A stretch of 64,000 nt of DNA from positions 1 to 64,000 of the forward strand of contig NZ_JALLIN010000009.1 of the NCBI RefSeq assembly GCF_023630175.1, given 5' to 3'. Made by a program: the position numbers and the translations under genes. This DNA comes from Streptomyces cellostaticus. GTDB lineage: Bacteria > Actinomycetota > Actinomycetes > Streptomycetales > Streptomycetaceae. Position 1 is the stretch's first letter. Each line of letters begins with the position of its first letter. Below are positions 8,613 to 17,758 of the stretch, piece by piece. The notes beneath the pieces were generated by a model. The model made no database searches, was not told the origin of the DNA, and worked only from the letters and a program-made list of their open reading frames with translations.

Positions 8613-11600
8613 TCAGCGGACGGCGCCGACCGGCTCCTCCGGTTCGGACCGGCCGATGAAGGTCCGCCACAGCTCGGCGTACCGGCCGCCCAGGGCCAGG
8701 AGTTCGTCGTGGGTGCCGTCCTCGGCGACCCGGCCGTGGTCCATGACCACCACCCGGTCGGCGCGCGCGGCCGTGGTCAGCCGGTGCGCGACCACCAGCG
8801 TCGTGCGACGGCCGGCCAGCCGGTCGGTGGCCTGGTTGACCTGGGCCTCGGTGGCCAGGTCCAGGGCGGCCGTGGCCTCGTCGAGGAGCAGGACGTCCGG
8901 GTCGACCAGTTCGGCGCGGGCGAGCGCGATGAGCTGGCGCTGGCCGGCCGAGAGGTTGCGGCCGCGCTCGGCCACCTCGTGCAGGTAGCCGCCGTCGAGC
9001 GTGGCGATCATCTCGTGCGCGCCGACCGCCCGCGCCGCGGCCTCGACCTCGGCGTCGGTGGCCTCGGGGCGGCCGTAGGCGATGGCGTCCCGGACGGTGC
9101 CCGGGAAGAGGTACGCCTCCTGCGGGACCACCCCGAGGCGGTGCCGGTACGAGGTCAGGTCCAGGGCCCGCAGATCCGTGCCGTCGGCCGTGACCCGGCC
9201 GGAGGTGGGGTCGTAGAACCGGGCCACCAGCTTCACCAGCGTCGACTTGCCCGCCCCCGTCTCGCCGACGAAGGCGACCGTCTGCCCGGCCGGGATCGTG
9301 AGGTCGACGCCGGTGAGCGCCGCCTCGTCGGTGCCGTAGGCGAAGCTCACGTCCTCGAAGGCGATGTCGCCGCGCAGGGAACCGACCTCGCGGGGCGTGT
9401 CGGCGGAGCCGGTGGAGGTCGGCTCGCGCAGCAGCTCCTGGATGCGGCCGAGGGAGACGGTGGCCTGCTGATAGCCGTCGAAGACCTGGGAGAGCTGCTG
9501 GACCGGGGCGAAGAACAGGTCGATGTACAGCAGGTACGCCACCAGCGCGCCGGTGGTCAGCGTGGCCGCCTCCACCCGGCCGGCACCGGTGATCAGCACG
9601 GCGGCCGCGGCGACCGAGGACAGGAGCTGGACGAACGGGAAGTAGACCGAGATCAGCCACTGGCCGCGGATGCGGGCGGCGCGGTAGCTGTCGCTGCGCT
9701 CGGCGAACCGGCGCGCGCCGTCCCCCTCGCGCCGGAAGGCCTGCACGATCCTGAGTCCGGCCACCGACTCCTGGAGGTCGGCGTTGACCAGCGACACCCG
9801 CTCACGGGCGAGTTCGTACGCGGTGACGCTGGCCCGGCGGAAGAAGAAGGTGGCGACGACCAGCGGGGGCAGGGTGGCGAAGACGACCAGGGCGAGCTGC
9901 ACGTCGAGCACCAGCAGGGCGGTCATGATGCCGAAGAAGGTGACGACCGAGACGAACGCGGTGACCAGGCCGGTCTGCAGGAAGGTGGACAGGGCGTCGA
10001 CGTCCGTGGTCATCCGGGTCATGATCCGGCCGGTCAGCTCGCGCTCGTAGTAGTCGAGGCCGAGCCGCTGGAGCTGGGCGAAGATCTTCAGCCGCAGCGC
10101 GTACAGCACGCGCTCGCCGGTGCGGCCGGTCATCCGGGTCTCGCCGATCTGGGCGGCCCACTGCACCAGCACCGTGAGCAGGCCCAGCAGCGACGCGGCC
10201 CACACCGCGCCCAGGGCCGCCCTGCTGACGCCCTGGTCGATGCCGTGCCGGATCAGCACCGGCAGCAGCAGGCCCATGCCCGCGTCCACGGCGACCAGCA
10301 GCAGGCTGACCAGCAGCGGCAGGCCGAAGCCGTGCAGCAGGCGGCGCAGGCCGTACGACCGCTCGGGGCGCACCGCGCGGGCCTCGTCGACGTCGGGGGT
10401 GTCGGTGGCCGGGGGCAGCGCCTCGACCTGGGCGAGGAGTTCGGGGGTGGCGGGGGTGCCGGCCATGGCCTCGTCCCTGGGCCGGCGCTCGCCCGTCCAC
10501 AACCGGGGGGTGATGCCGGCCTCGGCGTCGAACTCGGCGTCCAGTTCCTCGCGCAGGCTGGTGTCCTCCCGCGGCTCGGCGGGCTCGGTGCGGCCCGGGG
10601 AGACGCCGCCCAGCTCGTCGGGGTCGGTCAGCAGCCGGCGGTACAGGGCGCAGCGCTCCTGCAGTTCCTCGTGGGTGCCGAGGTCGGCGAGCCGTCCGCC
10701 GTCCAGGACGGCGATGCGGTCGGCGAGGTTCAGGGTGGAGCGGCGGTGGGCGATGAGCAGGGTCGTACGGCCCTCCATCACGTGCTTCAGCGCCTCGTGG
10801 ATCTCGTGCTCCACACGGGCGTCCACGGCGGAGGTGGCGTCGTCCAGGACCAGCAGGCGGGGGTCGGTGAGCAGGGCGCGGGCGAGCGCGACCCGCTGGC
10901 GCTGGCCGCCGGAGAGGGTCAGGCCGTGCTCGCCGACCTTGGTGTCGTAGCCCTCGGGCAGCTCGCCGATGAAGCGGTCCGCCTGGGCGGCGCGGGCGGC
11001 GGCCTCGACCTGCTCCTGGGTGGCGTCCGGGCGGCCGTAGGCGATGTTCGCGCGGACGGTGTCGGAGAAGAGGAACGAGTCCTCGGGGACCAGGCCGATC
11101 GCGGCCCTGAGCGAGTCCAGGGTCAGTTCGCGCACGTCGTGCCCGCCGACGAGGACGGCACCCCGGGTGACGTCGTAGAAGCGCGGCAGGAGCAGGGAGA
11201 CGGTGGACTTGCCGGAGCCGGAGGAGCCGACGACGGCCAGGGTCTCGCCGGACCGGATCTCGAAGCTGAGGCCGTCGAGGACGGGGCGGGCCGCGCCGGG
11301 GGCGAGGTCGTATCCGAACGACACGTCGTCGAACTCGACGGTCGCGGGCGCGTCGGCCGGGAGGGGCTTCGTGCCGTCCTTCATGGTCGGCTCGGTGTCG
11401 ATCAGCTCCAGCACCCGCTCGGTGCCGGCCCGGGCCTGCTGCCCGACGGTGAGCACCACGGCGAGCATGCGGACCGGGCCGACGAGCTGGGCGAGGTAGG
11501 TGGAGAAGGCCACGAAGGTGCCGAGCGTGATGTGGCCGCGCACGGCCAGCCAGCCGCCGAGGGCCAGCATGGCGACCTGGCCGAGGGCCGGCACGGCCTG

Positions 11601-12344
11601 CAGGGCCGGGGTGAACCTGCTGTTCAGCCGGATGGTGCGCAGCCGTCCCGCGAAGAGGCGGCGGCCGACCTCACGCAGCTTCCCGGTCTCCTGCTCCTCC
11701 TGCCCGAACCCCTTCACCACGCGGACACCGCTCACCGCGCCGTCCACGACGCCGGCCACGGCGGCGGCCTGGGCCTGGGCGTACCAGGTGGCGGGGTGGA
11801 GCTTGCTGCGGCTGCGCTTGGCGATCGCGTACAGGGCGGGGGCCACGGCCAGCGCGACCAGGGTCAGCGGCGGCGACAGCCACGCCATGATCACCAGGGA
11901 GATCAGGAAGAGCAGGACGTTCCCGATGGTCATCGGGAGCATGAAGAGCAGGCCCTGGATGAGCTGGAGGTCGCTGGTGGCCCGGCCGACCACCTGCCCG
12001 GTGGAGAGCTCGTCCTGGCGGCGGCCGTCGAGACGGGTGATCGCGCCGTACATCTCGGTCCGCAGGTCGTGCTGGACGTCCAGGGCGAGCCGTCCGCCGT
12101 AGTAGCGGCGGACGTAGGTGAAGACGTAGACCAGGGCGGCCGCACCGAGCAGGGCCCCGGCCCACACGGCCATGGAGCGGGTGTGGGAGCCGATCACGTC
12201 GTCGATGATCACCTTGGTGAACAGCGGGACGACGGCCATGACGGCCATGCCGCCGAGGGAGGAGCCGAGGGCGAGGACCACGTCCTTCGGGTACCGCCAG
12301 GCGTAGCCCGCCAGTCGCCGTGCCCATCCCCGTTGCGCTGCCAC
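8613..12344 (-). CDS. Fused double ABC exporter (TMD-NBD-TMD-NBD)
   Basis: One 1243-residue polypeptide carries two complete ABC exporter halves. The first has six TM segments, then an ATPase with Walker A GSSGSGKST (near residue 375) and signature LSGGQ (near 476). The second has another TM domain and an ATPase with Walker A GETGAGKST (near 1025) and a slightly altered signature LSAGQ (near 1130). The two NBDs are joined through a charged linker around residues 590-650. Bacterial members normally encode the halves as two genes forming a heterodimer; here they are fused, like eukaryotic P-glycoproteins. Export of a lipid or drug-like molecule is likely. Start: GTG at 12344 seven bases after AGGAAGG. 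Confidence 0.9.
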   Translation of the reverse strand: MAAQRGWARRLAGYAWRYPKDVVLALGSSLGGMAVMAVVPLFTKVIIDDVIGSHTRSMAVWAGALLGAAALVYVFTYVRRYYGGRLALDVQHDLRTEMYGAITRLDGRRQDELSTGQVVGRATSDLQLIQGLLFMLPMTIGNVLLFLISLVIMAWLSPPLTLVALAVAPALYAIAKRSRSKLHPATWYAQAQAAAVAGVVDGAVSGVRVVKGFGQEEQETGKLREVGRRLFAGRLRTIRLNSRFTPALQAVPALGQVAMLALGGWLAVRGHITLGTFVAFSTYLAQLVGPVRMLAVVLTVGQQARAGTERVLELIDTEPTMKDGTKPLPADAPATVEFDDVSFGYDLAPGAARPVLDGLSFEIRSGETLAVVGSSGSGKSTVSLLLPRFYDVTRGAVLVGGHDVRELTLDSLRAAIGLVPEDSFLFSDTVRANIAYGRPDATQEQVEAAARAAQADRFIGELPEGYDTKVGEHGLTLSGGQRQRVALARALLTDPRLLVLDDATSAVDARVEHEIHEALKHVMEGRTTLLIAHRRSTLNLADRIAVLDGGRLADLGTHEELQERCALYRRLLTDPDELGGVSPGRTEPAEPREDTSLREELDAEFDAEAGITPRLWTGERRPRDEAMAGTPATPELLAQVEALPPATDTPDVDEARAVRPERSYGLRRLLHGFGLPLLVSLLLVAVDAGMGLLLPVLIRHGIDQGVSRAALGAVWAASLLGLLTVLVQWAAQIGETRMTGRTGERVLYALRLKIFAQLQRLGLDYYERELTGRIMTRMTTDVDALSTFLQTGLVTAFVSVVTFFGIMTALLVLDVQLALVVFATLPPLVVATFFFRRASVTAYELARERVSLVNADLQESVAGLRIVQAFRREGDGARRFAERSDSYRAARIRGQWLISVYFPFVQLLSSVAAAAVLITGAGRVEAATLTTGALVAYLLYIDLFFAPVQQLSQVFDGYQQATVSLGRIQELLREPTSTGSADTPREVGSLRGDIAFEDVSFAYGTDEAALTGVDLTIPAGQTVAFVGETGAGKSTLVKLVARFYDPTSGRVTADGTDLRALDLTSYRHRLGVVPQEAYLFPGTVRDAIAYGRPEATDAEVEAAARAVGAHEMIATLDGGYLHEVAERGRNLSAGQRQLIALARAELVDPDVLLLDEATAALDLATEAQVNQATDRLAGRRTTLVVAHRLTTAARADRVVVMDHGRVAEDGTHDELLALGGRYAELWRTFIGRSEPEEPVGAVR

Positions 12345-12466
12345 GCCGGTGCCTTCCTGTCGTCCTGCTCTACCGGAAGGCACCAACGCCGGGGCGCGCG
12401 GATTTCATCCCCCCGCGGCGAACGGGGCCGGGCGCCGGGACCGCGCCCGTGAGCGGCGGATCCGCT

Positions 12467-13390
12467 TCAGCCCCGCGGCGGCACCGCGACCCGGGCCTCG
12501 CTCGGCGTGCTCGTCGGGGTGTAGCGCGCCACGGCGGACGTCGTCGGCGCCAGGTCCTTGTGGACGGCCCTGGCGACGTTCTGGATGGTGGTGACGCCGT
12601 AGCTCATGGTGCTGTTGTCCTGCGTCAGCACGGACATCATGTAGTCGTGGCCGCCGCCGTCGAAGGTGCCGAGGCTGTGCACGCGCCAGCCGTGCGTGGC
12701 GCGCTGCAGCCAGCCGTTCTTGACGTGCACGGTGACCGTGGACGGAGCGCCGGCCGGCGTGCCCCAGCGCTGCGAGGAGACGACCTGGTTCATCAGCTTG
12801 CGGATGTAGGCGCGGGAGTTGTCGCTCAGCACGCTGTTCCTGGCGGTGACGAGCTTGAGCAGCTTCTGCTCGTCGGTGACGTTCTCCTGGGTCAGTCCCC
12901 AGTAGCCGTTCGCGCCCGGGACGGTCCTGGTCATCCCGGCGGCGGACAGGAAGCCCTTGATCCTCGTCATGCCGAGCTGCTTCCAGAGCGTGCTGGTCGC
13001 GCTGTTGTCCGACTTGGTGATCATGGCCTTGGCGAGTGAGGCCTCACGGTCGGTCAGGTACCGGTTGTGCTTCTTGGCGTCCCACAGCAGGGTGGCGAGC
13101 ACGGTGACCTTGACGGTGCTGGCCGAGTCGTAGGAGGTGGTGGCGCGCAGGGTGCAGGTGGTCTTCGTGGACCGGTCGTACAGGCCGATCGCGACGCTGC
13201 CCTTGCGGTTCGCGAGCGCCGCGGTGATGTCCTTCTTCAGCTTGTCGGCCAGGCCCGCCTTGGCGGACGTGCAGCTGACGGTGGGCGCGGTCGCCGCCGC
13301 GGCCGGGGTGGCGGCGACCGCCGGTATGAGCACCACGGCGCCGAGGGCGGCCGCCAGGGCGCCGGCGCGTACGGATGTGCGGGAAGTCAT
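12467..13390 (-). CDS. Secreted class-A beta-lactamase-like serine hydrolase
   Basis: The 307-residue protein has an N-terminal signal (MTSRTSVRAGALAAALGAVVLIPAVAATPAAAA). A penicillin-recognising fold follows, with the SxxK motif STVK, the SDN motif (KSDNSA), and KNG (HVKNGWL) in place of KTG. I do not see a clear class-A Glu166-type motif, so true beta-lactamase activity is doubtful. It may be a DD-peptidase-like or cell-wall hydrolase, as with many Streptomyces paralogues. The gene is monocistronic and no strong ribosome binding site is visible before the ATG. Family is well supported; activity is uncertain. Confidence 0.82.
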   Translation of the reverse strand: MTSRTSVRAGALAAALGAVVLIPAVAATPAAAATAPTVSCTSAKAGLADKLKKDITAALANRKGSVAIGLYDRSTKTTCTLRATTSYDSASTVKVTVLATLLWDAKKHNRYLTDREASLAKAMITKSDNSATSTLWKQLGMTRIKGFLSAAGMTRTVPGANGYWGLTQENVTDEQKLLKLVTARNSVLSDNSRAYIRKLMNQVVSSQRWGTPAGAPSTVTVHVKNGWLQRATHGWRVHSLGTFDGGGHDYMMSVLTQDNSTMSYGVTTIQNVARAVHKDLAPTTSAVARYTPTSTPSEARVAVPPRG

Positions 13391-13462
13391 GCATGCGTTG
13401 ACTCACCGGGGTGGGCGACGGTTGTACGTGTGGCCGGTCACGGGGGTGGCAATGCTTCAGCC

Positions 13463-13834
13463 ATGCCGGAGACGGAAGGTCAGCTGAAGCAGTCCGGGCG
13501 CCTGTTCGCGGCACTGGCCGTGCTGCGCCTCCTCGCCCGGGTGGACCGGGAACTCATCACCCCGGACGCGGCGCCGAACGCGAAGGACAGCCCGGAGATC
13601 CGCGTCAGGCGCGTCAAGGGCGACCTGTACGAGGTGCTCACGGCGGCTCGCCGGTACGGCGGCGGCGAGCACTGGAAGGCCGCGTCGGAGATATTCCGCT
13701 CCATACCGGGCTTCCTGACGGCCGGACCGGTGCCCCCGGGAAACATCAACGACGAGGAGCTGGCGGAGCACCGGGCGGGTTACGACGCCCAACTGGCCGA
13801 GTACCGCGAGAAGTTCCCCGGCCTGCTGAACTGA
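13463..13834 (+). CDS. Conserved-looking small protein, function unknown
   Basis: The 123-residue protein is predicted mostly helical and charged, with no signal peptide. It starts MPETEGQLKQSGRLFAALAVL and ends with a run rich in Glu/Tyr (AEHRAGYDAQLAEYREKFPG). I do not recognise an established domain. By eye, the opening GRLFAALAVL and the closing AGYDAQ recall the start and end of the C-terminal (Cas11-like) part of Cas8c/Csd1, but the middle does not match, so this is only a hint. Divergent from the beta-lactamase-like gene, with a 72-base gap. The ribosome binding site before the ATG is weak. Confidence 0.6.
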   Translation: MPETEGQLKQSGRLFAALAVLRLLARVDRELITPDAAPNAKDSPEIRVRRVKGDLYEVLTAARRYGGGEHWKAASEIFRSIPGFLTAGPVPPGNINDEELAEHRAGYDAQLAEYREKFPGLLN

Positions 13835-13980
13835 TTGCTTCTCCGCGCCACATGACGCCCATGACAGGCGGCCTGCCGGGTCCCGACACACAACGGTCAC
13901 CTCCGCTTCACCCCTTGATGCGCATGTTCATGTCACGCTGCGGTTGTCCGCTCAATCAACCCGCGTAGATCGGCCCCCAC

Positions 13981-14784
13981 ATGACCGTGACGCACATGCC
14001 CCGCCGGAAGGCTCCGGCACTGGCCGTTTCGGCCCTGCTCGTCGGCCTCACCCTGCCCACGGCGATCGCCACCCCGGCAAGCGCGACGACGACCTCGTAC
14101 GACAGCACGTACTACAGGAACGCCGTCGGCAAGACGGGCGCGAGCCTCAAGTCCTCGCTGCACACCATCGTCAGCAGCCAGAGCAGGATCTCGTACTCGG
14201 CGGTCTGGGACGCGCTGAAGGTCACCGACCAGGACCCGGACAACAGCAGCAACGTGATCCTGCTGTACAGCGGCGTCTCACGCGCCAAGTCCCTCAACGG
14301 CGGCAGCACCGGCGACTGGAACCGCGAGCACGTGTGGGCCAAGTCGCACGGTGACTTCGGCGAGGTGACCGGCCCCGGCACCGACCTGCACCACCTGCGC
14401 CCCGCGGACGTCCAGGTCAACGGCATCCGCGGCAACAAGGACTTCGACGACGGCGGCAGCGCGGTCAGCGGCGGGGGCGGCAGCCTCACCGACGCCGACT
14501 CCTTCGAGCCGCGCGACGCGGACAAGGGCGACGTGGCCAGGATGATCCTCTACATGGCGGTCCGCTACGACGGGGGCGACGGCTTCGCCGACCTGGAGCC
14601 CAACGAGAAGGTCAGCAACGGCAGCAACCCGTACATCGGCAGGCTGTCCGTCCTCAAGCAGTGGAACGACGAGGACCCGCCGAGCGCCTTCGAGGAGAGG
14701 CGCAACCAGGTCATATACGACACATACCAGCACAACCGCAACCCGTTCATCGACCACCCGGAGTGGGTCGACGCGATCTGGTGA
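13981..14784 (+). CDS. Secreted endonuclease I family nuclease
   Basis: The 267-residue protein has a signal peptide ending near PASA (residue 34). It then has the endonuclease I (EndA/NucM, B. subtilis YurI/Bsn) beta-beta-alpha-metal core: NREHVWAKSHG, followed by TDLHHLRP and the Asn of GNKDF. It should cut DNA and RNA outside the cell with a divalent metal, for nutrient scavenging or during mycelial lysis. The gene has its own 146-base upstream gap and converges on the TPP enzyme gene, sharing a hairpin with it. The start is the ATG at 13981; an internal ATG five codons later is possible. Confidence 0.9.
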   Translation: MTVTHMPRRKAPALAVSALLVGLTLPTAIATPASATTTSYDSTYYRNAVGKTGASLKSSLHTIVSSQSRISYSAVWDALKVTDQDPDNSSNVILLYSGVSRAKSLNGGSTGDWNREHVWAKSHGDFGEVTGPGTDLHHLRPADVQVNGIRGNKDFDDGGSAVSGGGGSLTDADSFEPRDADKGDVARMILYMAVRYDGGDGFADLEPNEKVSNGSNPYIGRLSVLKQWNDEDPPSAFEERRNQVIYDTYQHNRNPFIDHPEWVDAIW

Positions 14785-14790
14785 ACGCAC

Positions 14791-14835
14791 GACGGCGGTG
14801 AACCTCCGCCCGCGAAGGGGAAGTCCACCGCCGTC
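14791..14835. terminator. Bidirectional hairpin between convergent genes
   Basis: A perfect 10-bp stem (GACGGCGGTG at 14791-14800 with CACCGCCGTC at 14826-14835) with a 25-base loop lies between the stop codons of the endonuclease and the TPP enzyme genes. It probably serves both. Confidence 0.6.
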
Positions 14836-14854
14836 CGGCGTCCGGCGCGACCGG

Positions 14855-16549
14855 TCAGTCCAGGTGGGTCGGCGCGAACATCCGCAGCACCGCGGGGAGT
14901 ACGACCACCGACGGACCCGGCGCCGCGAGCGCCTTCGCCAGGTCCTCCTGCAGGGTCTCCGGGGTCGTCAGGACGCCCGGTACGCCGAAGGACTCCGCCA
15001 GGGCCACGTAGTCCGGGCGGGTCAGCTCGGTGGCCGTGGCCCGGCCGAAGGCGTCGTTCATGTACTCGCGGAGGATGCCGTAGCCGCCGTCGTCGACGAT
15101 CAGCCAGGTGACCGGCAGGTCGTACTGGCGGGCCGTGGCCAGTTCGGCGATCGAGTACAGGGCGCCGCCGTCGCCGGACACCGCCAGGACGGGGCGGGTG
15201 GGGTCGGCCGCCGCGGCGCCGAGGGCGGCGGGGAAGCCGTAGCCGAGGCCGCCGGCGCCCTGCGCGGAGTGCATGGTGTTCGCGCCCCGGGGGTCGAAGG
15301 CGGACCAGGCCCAGTAGGCCAGGATCGTCATGTCCCAGAAGGACGGGGAGCCGGCGGGGAGGGCGCGGCGGACCGCGGCCAGAACGCCCTGCTCCAGGGT
15401 GAGTTCCTGGCCGGCGATCCGGTCCTCGACCTTGGCGAGCAGTTCCCGCACCCGCTCCGGCGCCGACGGGTCGGCCCGCTCCTCCACCGTCTCCAGCAGG
15501 GCCTGGAGGGCGAGGCGGGCGTCCGCGTGGATGCCGAGTGCCGGGTGGTTGGACTCCAGTTTGCCGAGGTCGGCCTCGATCTGGATCACCCGGCCGCGCG
15601 GCTTGAACGTGTGGTAGTTCGAGGAGAGTTCGCCGAGGCCCGAGCCGACGACCAGGAGGACGTCGGCGTCCTCCAGGAAGTCGGTGGTGTGACGGTCCTC
15701 GAGCCAGGACCGCAGGGAGAGGGGATGGGTCCAGGGGAAGGCGCCCTTGCCGCCGAAGGTCGTCGCCACCGGGGCGTCCAGCCTCTCCGCCAGCGCCCTC
15801 AGCTTCCCGGACGCGTCGGACCGTACGACCCCGCCGCCCGCGATGACCGCCGGGCGGACCGCGCGGGACAGCAGGTCGGCCGCCACCGCGGTCAGTTCGG
15901 GGCGCGGGAGAAGGTCGTCCGGGGTGGCGTCCAGCGCCGTGACCACCGGAAGCGCGGTCGGGGCGAGCAGCACGTCCTGGGGGATCTCCACCCACACCGG
16001 GCCGTGCGGAGCCGTCAGCGCCGACTGCCAGGCCGCCGCGACGGCGGAGGGGATCTGGGACTGGGTGCGGACGGTGTGGACCGACTTGACCACGCCCCGG
16101 AACGAGGCCGCCTGGTCGGGGAGTTCGTGAAGGTAGCCGTGCCGGCCGCCGCCCAGGCCGGCGGTGGGGATCTGGCTGCTGATCGCCAGCACCGGGGCGG
16201 AGGCGGCGGCGGCCTCCTGCAGGGCGGCCAGCGAGGTCAGCGCGCCCGGGCCGGTGGAGAGCAGCAGCGGGGCCGCCTCACCGGTGATCCGGCCGTACGC
16301 GTCGGCCGCGAAACCCGCGTTGTTCTCCACGCGCAGGCCGACGTAGCGCAGCGACGAGCGGCGCAGGGCGTCGAACACGCCGAGGGCGTGCTGGCCGGGC
16401 AGGCCGAAGACGGTGGTCGCGCCCAGCCCGGCCAGGGTCTCCACGACCAGGTCTCCGCCGGTGCGCCCGGGGGGAGGGTTCAGCGCGGTCGAGATCTGTG
16501 CCTCGGTCGGGCGGAGCACCGGATCGTGGTCGTGGGTCACTTCGCTCAC
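14855..16549 (-). CDS. TPP-dependent decarboxylase/acetolactate-synthase-like enzyme (possibly 2-ketoarginine decarboxylase)
   Basis: The 564-residue protein has the three-domain fold of acetolactate synthase and related decarboxylases. The N-terminal Pyr domain contains [13 protein letters not shown] and the activating Glu in [19 protein letters not shown] central domain follows, then a C-terminal PP domain with the GDG TPP-Mg motif (SGDGGALYS). No regulatory subunit gene is adjacent, so it is unlikely to be the biosynthetic acetolactate synthase. Its start overlaps the stop of the upstream ureohydrolase gene by four bases (ATGA), indicating translational coupling. The pairing suggests an AruI-like 2-ketoarginine decarboxylase working with a GbuA-like guanidinobutyrase. 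That role is inference from context; the family assignment is firm. Confidence 0.85.
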   Translation of the reverse strand: MSEVTHDHDPVLRPTEAQISTALNPPPGRTGGDLVVETLAGLGATTVFGLPGQHALGVFDALRRSSLRYVGLRVENNAGFAADAYGRITGEAAPLLLSTGPGALTSLAALQEAAAASAPVLAISSQIPTAGLGGGRHGYLHELPDQAASFRGVVKSVHTVRTQSQIPSAVAAAWQSALTAPHGPVWVEIPQDVLLAPTALPVVTALDATPDDLLPRPELTAVAADLLSRAVRPAVIAGGGVVRSDASGKLRALAERLDAPVATTFGGKGAFPWTHPLSLRSWLEDRHTTDFLEDADVLLVVGSGLGELSSNYHTFKPRGRVIQIEADLGKLESNHPALGIHADARLALQALLETVEERADPSAPERVRELLAKVEDRIAGQELTLEQGVLAAVRRALPAGSPSFWDMTILAYWAWSAFDPRGANTMHSAQGAGGLGYGFPAALGAAAADPTRPVLAVSGDGGALYSIAELATARQYDLPVTWLIVDDGGYGILREYMNDAFGRATATELTRPDYVALAESFGVPGVLTTPETLQEDLAKALAAPGPSVVVLPAVLRMFAPTHLD

Positions 16550-17517
16550 GCGTCCTTCCGGGCCGCCGCGATCCGGCGGCTCATGAGGGTGGTCAGTTCG
16601 TACGCCGTGTGGGAGGCCGCCACCGAGGTGATCTCGGCGTGGTCGTACGCGGGGGCGACCTCCACCACGTCGGCCGACACCAGGTTGCAGGACGCCAGCC
16701 CGCGCAGGATCTCCAGGAGCTCGCGGGAGGTCATGCCGCCCGCCTCCGGGGTGCCGGTGCCCGGGGCGTGGGCCGGGTCGAGGCAGTCGATGTCGATGGA
16801 GATGTACAGCGGACGGTCGCCGATGCGCTGGCGGAGCTGGTCGGCCACCTCGTCGGCACCGCGGCGGTAGACGTCCGCCGAGGTGACGATGCCGAAGCCC
16901 ATCTTCTCGTCGTCGGTGAGGTCCTGCTTGCCGTACAGCGGGCCCCGGGTACCAACGTGGGAGAGCGCCTCGGTGTCGAGGATGCCCTCCTCCACCGCGC
17001 GGCGGAACGGGGTGCCGTGGGTGTACTCGGCGCCGAAGTAGGTGTCCCAGGTGTCCAGGTGGGCGTCGAAGTGGAGCAGAGCCACCGGGCCGTGCCTCTT
17101 CGCCACCGAGCGCAGCAGCGGCAGCGCGATGGTGTGGTCGCCGCCCAGGGTCATCAGGCGGGCGCCCGTGCCCAGCAGGTCGTCGGCCGCCGCCTCGATG
17201 GTCTCCACGGCCTCGTTGATGTTGAACGGGTTCACGGCGATGTCGCCGCCGTCCGCGACCTGCGCGAGGGCGAACGGGGAGGCGTCCTGCGCAGGGTTGT
17301 AGGGGCGCAGCAGCCGGGACGCCTCGCGGATCGCGTTGCCGCCGAAGCGGGCGCCCGGCCGGTACGAGACACCGGAGTCGAACGGCACGCCCACCACGGC
17401 GACGTCGGCGGTGCCGACCTCGTCGAGGCGGGGCAGCCGGGCGAAGGTCGCGGGCCCGGCGTACCGCGGGACGCGGGAGGAGTCGACGGGGCCGCGGGGC
17501 GTCTCGTTACTGCTCAT
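16546..17517 (-). CDS. Agmatinase/guanidinobutyrase family ureohydrolase
   Basis: This 323-residue ureohydrolase has all three manganese-binding signatures: [21 protein letters not shown] and [14 protein letters not shown]. It releases urea from a guanidino compound such as agmatine, 4-guanidinobutyrate or related acids; the sequence alone does not settle which. The start at 17517 follows AAGAAGG; an upstream 40-residue extension has no such signal. It is the first gene of a two-gene unit with the TPP enzyme and is divergent from a PucR regulator that probably controls it. Databases usually call such proteins SpeB, but the coupling to a 2-oxo-acid decarboxylase-like enzyme favours guanidinobutyrase. 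Confidence 0.88.
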   Translation of the reverse strand: MSSNETPRGPVDSSRVPRYAGPATFARLPRLDEVGTADVAVVGVPFDSGVSYRPGARFGGNAIREASRLLRPYNPAQDASPFALAQVADGGDIAVNPFNINEAVETIEAAADDLLGTGARLMTLGGDHTIALPLLRSVAKRHGPVALLHFDAHLDTWDTYFGAEYTHGTPFRRAVEEGILDTEALSHVGTRGPLYGKQDLTDDEKMGFGIVTSADVYRRGADEVADQLRQRIGDRPLYISIDIDCLDPAHAPGTGTPEAGGMTSRELLEILRGLASCNLVSADVVEVAPAYDHAEITSVAASHTAYELTTLMSRRIAAARKDA

Positions 17518-17758
17518 GGTCAAATGCCTTCTTTCCAGCGTTTCATCACGCTTGTACTGCTTTCCGGACAACTCTACTGGCGAGCCGCCACCGGTTCGGA
17601 CGCGAGTTCGGGGGATCGTCCCGCGAGGCGTTCCCACCGCGGGGACATCCGCCCGTACCCGCGGCTGCCGGTCCGACTTGACACTAGGTGGCCGGAAAGC
17701 GACTGCGAAGTGTACGTTTCATCCATACGAACGGGGCTGGATGGAGGGAACGCACACC
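17518..17758. promoter_or_regulatory. Divergent control region of ureohydrolase unit and pucR
   Basis: This 241-base region separates two divergent genes and must hold both promoters. A good -35-like hexamer TTGACA occurs at 17678-17683 on the plus strand, but no matching -10 is clear at 16-19 bases. The stretch around 17711-17735 is less GC-rich than the rest and is a likely opening site for pucR. Confidence 0.4.

Noticed and set aside
8334..12452. Open frame of 1372 codons on the plus strand
   Set aside because: Antisense to the ABC exporter, with composition set by its codon bias and no domain or ribosome binding site.
12467..13390. Antibiotic-resistance beta-lactamase call
   Set aside because: The third motif and general-base motif are not those of active class-A enzymes; left as beta-lactamase-like.
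17678..17683. TTGACA as a defined pucR promoter
   Set aside because: No matching -10 hexamer at 16-19 bases, so only noted inside the intergenic entry.
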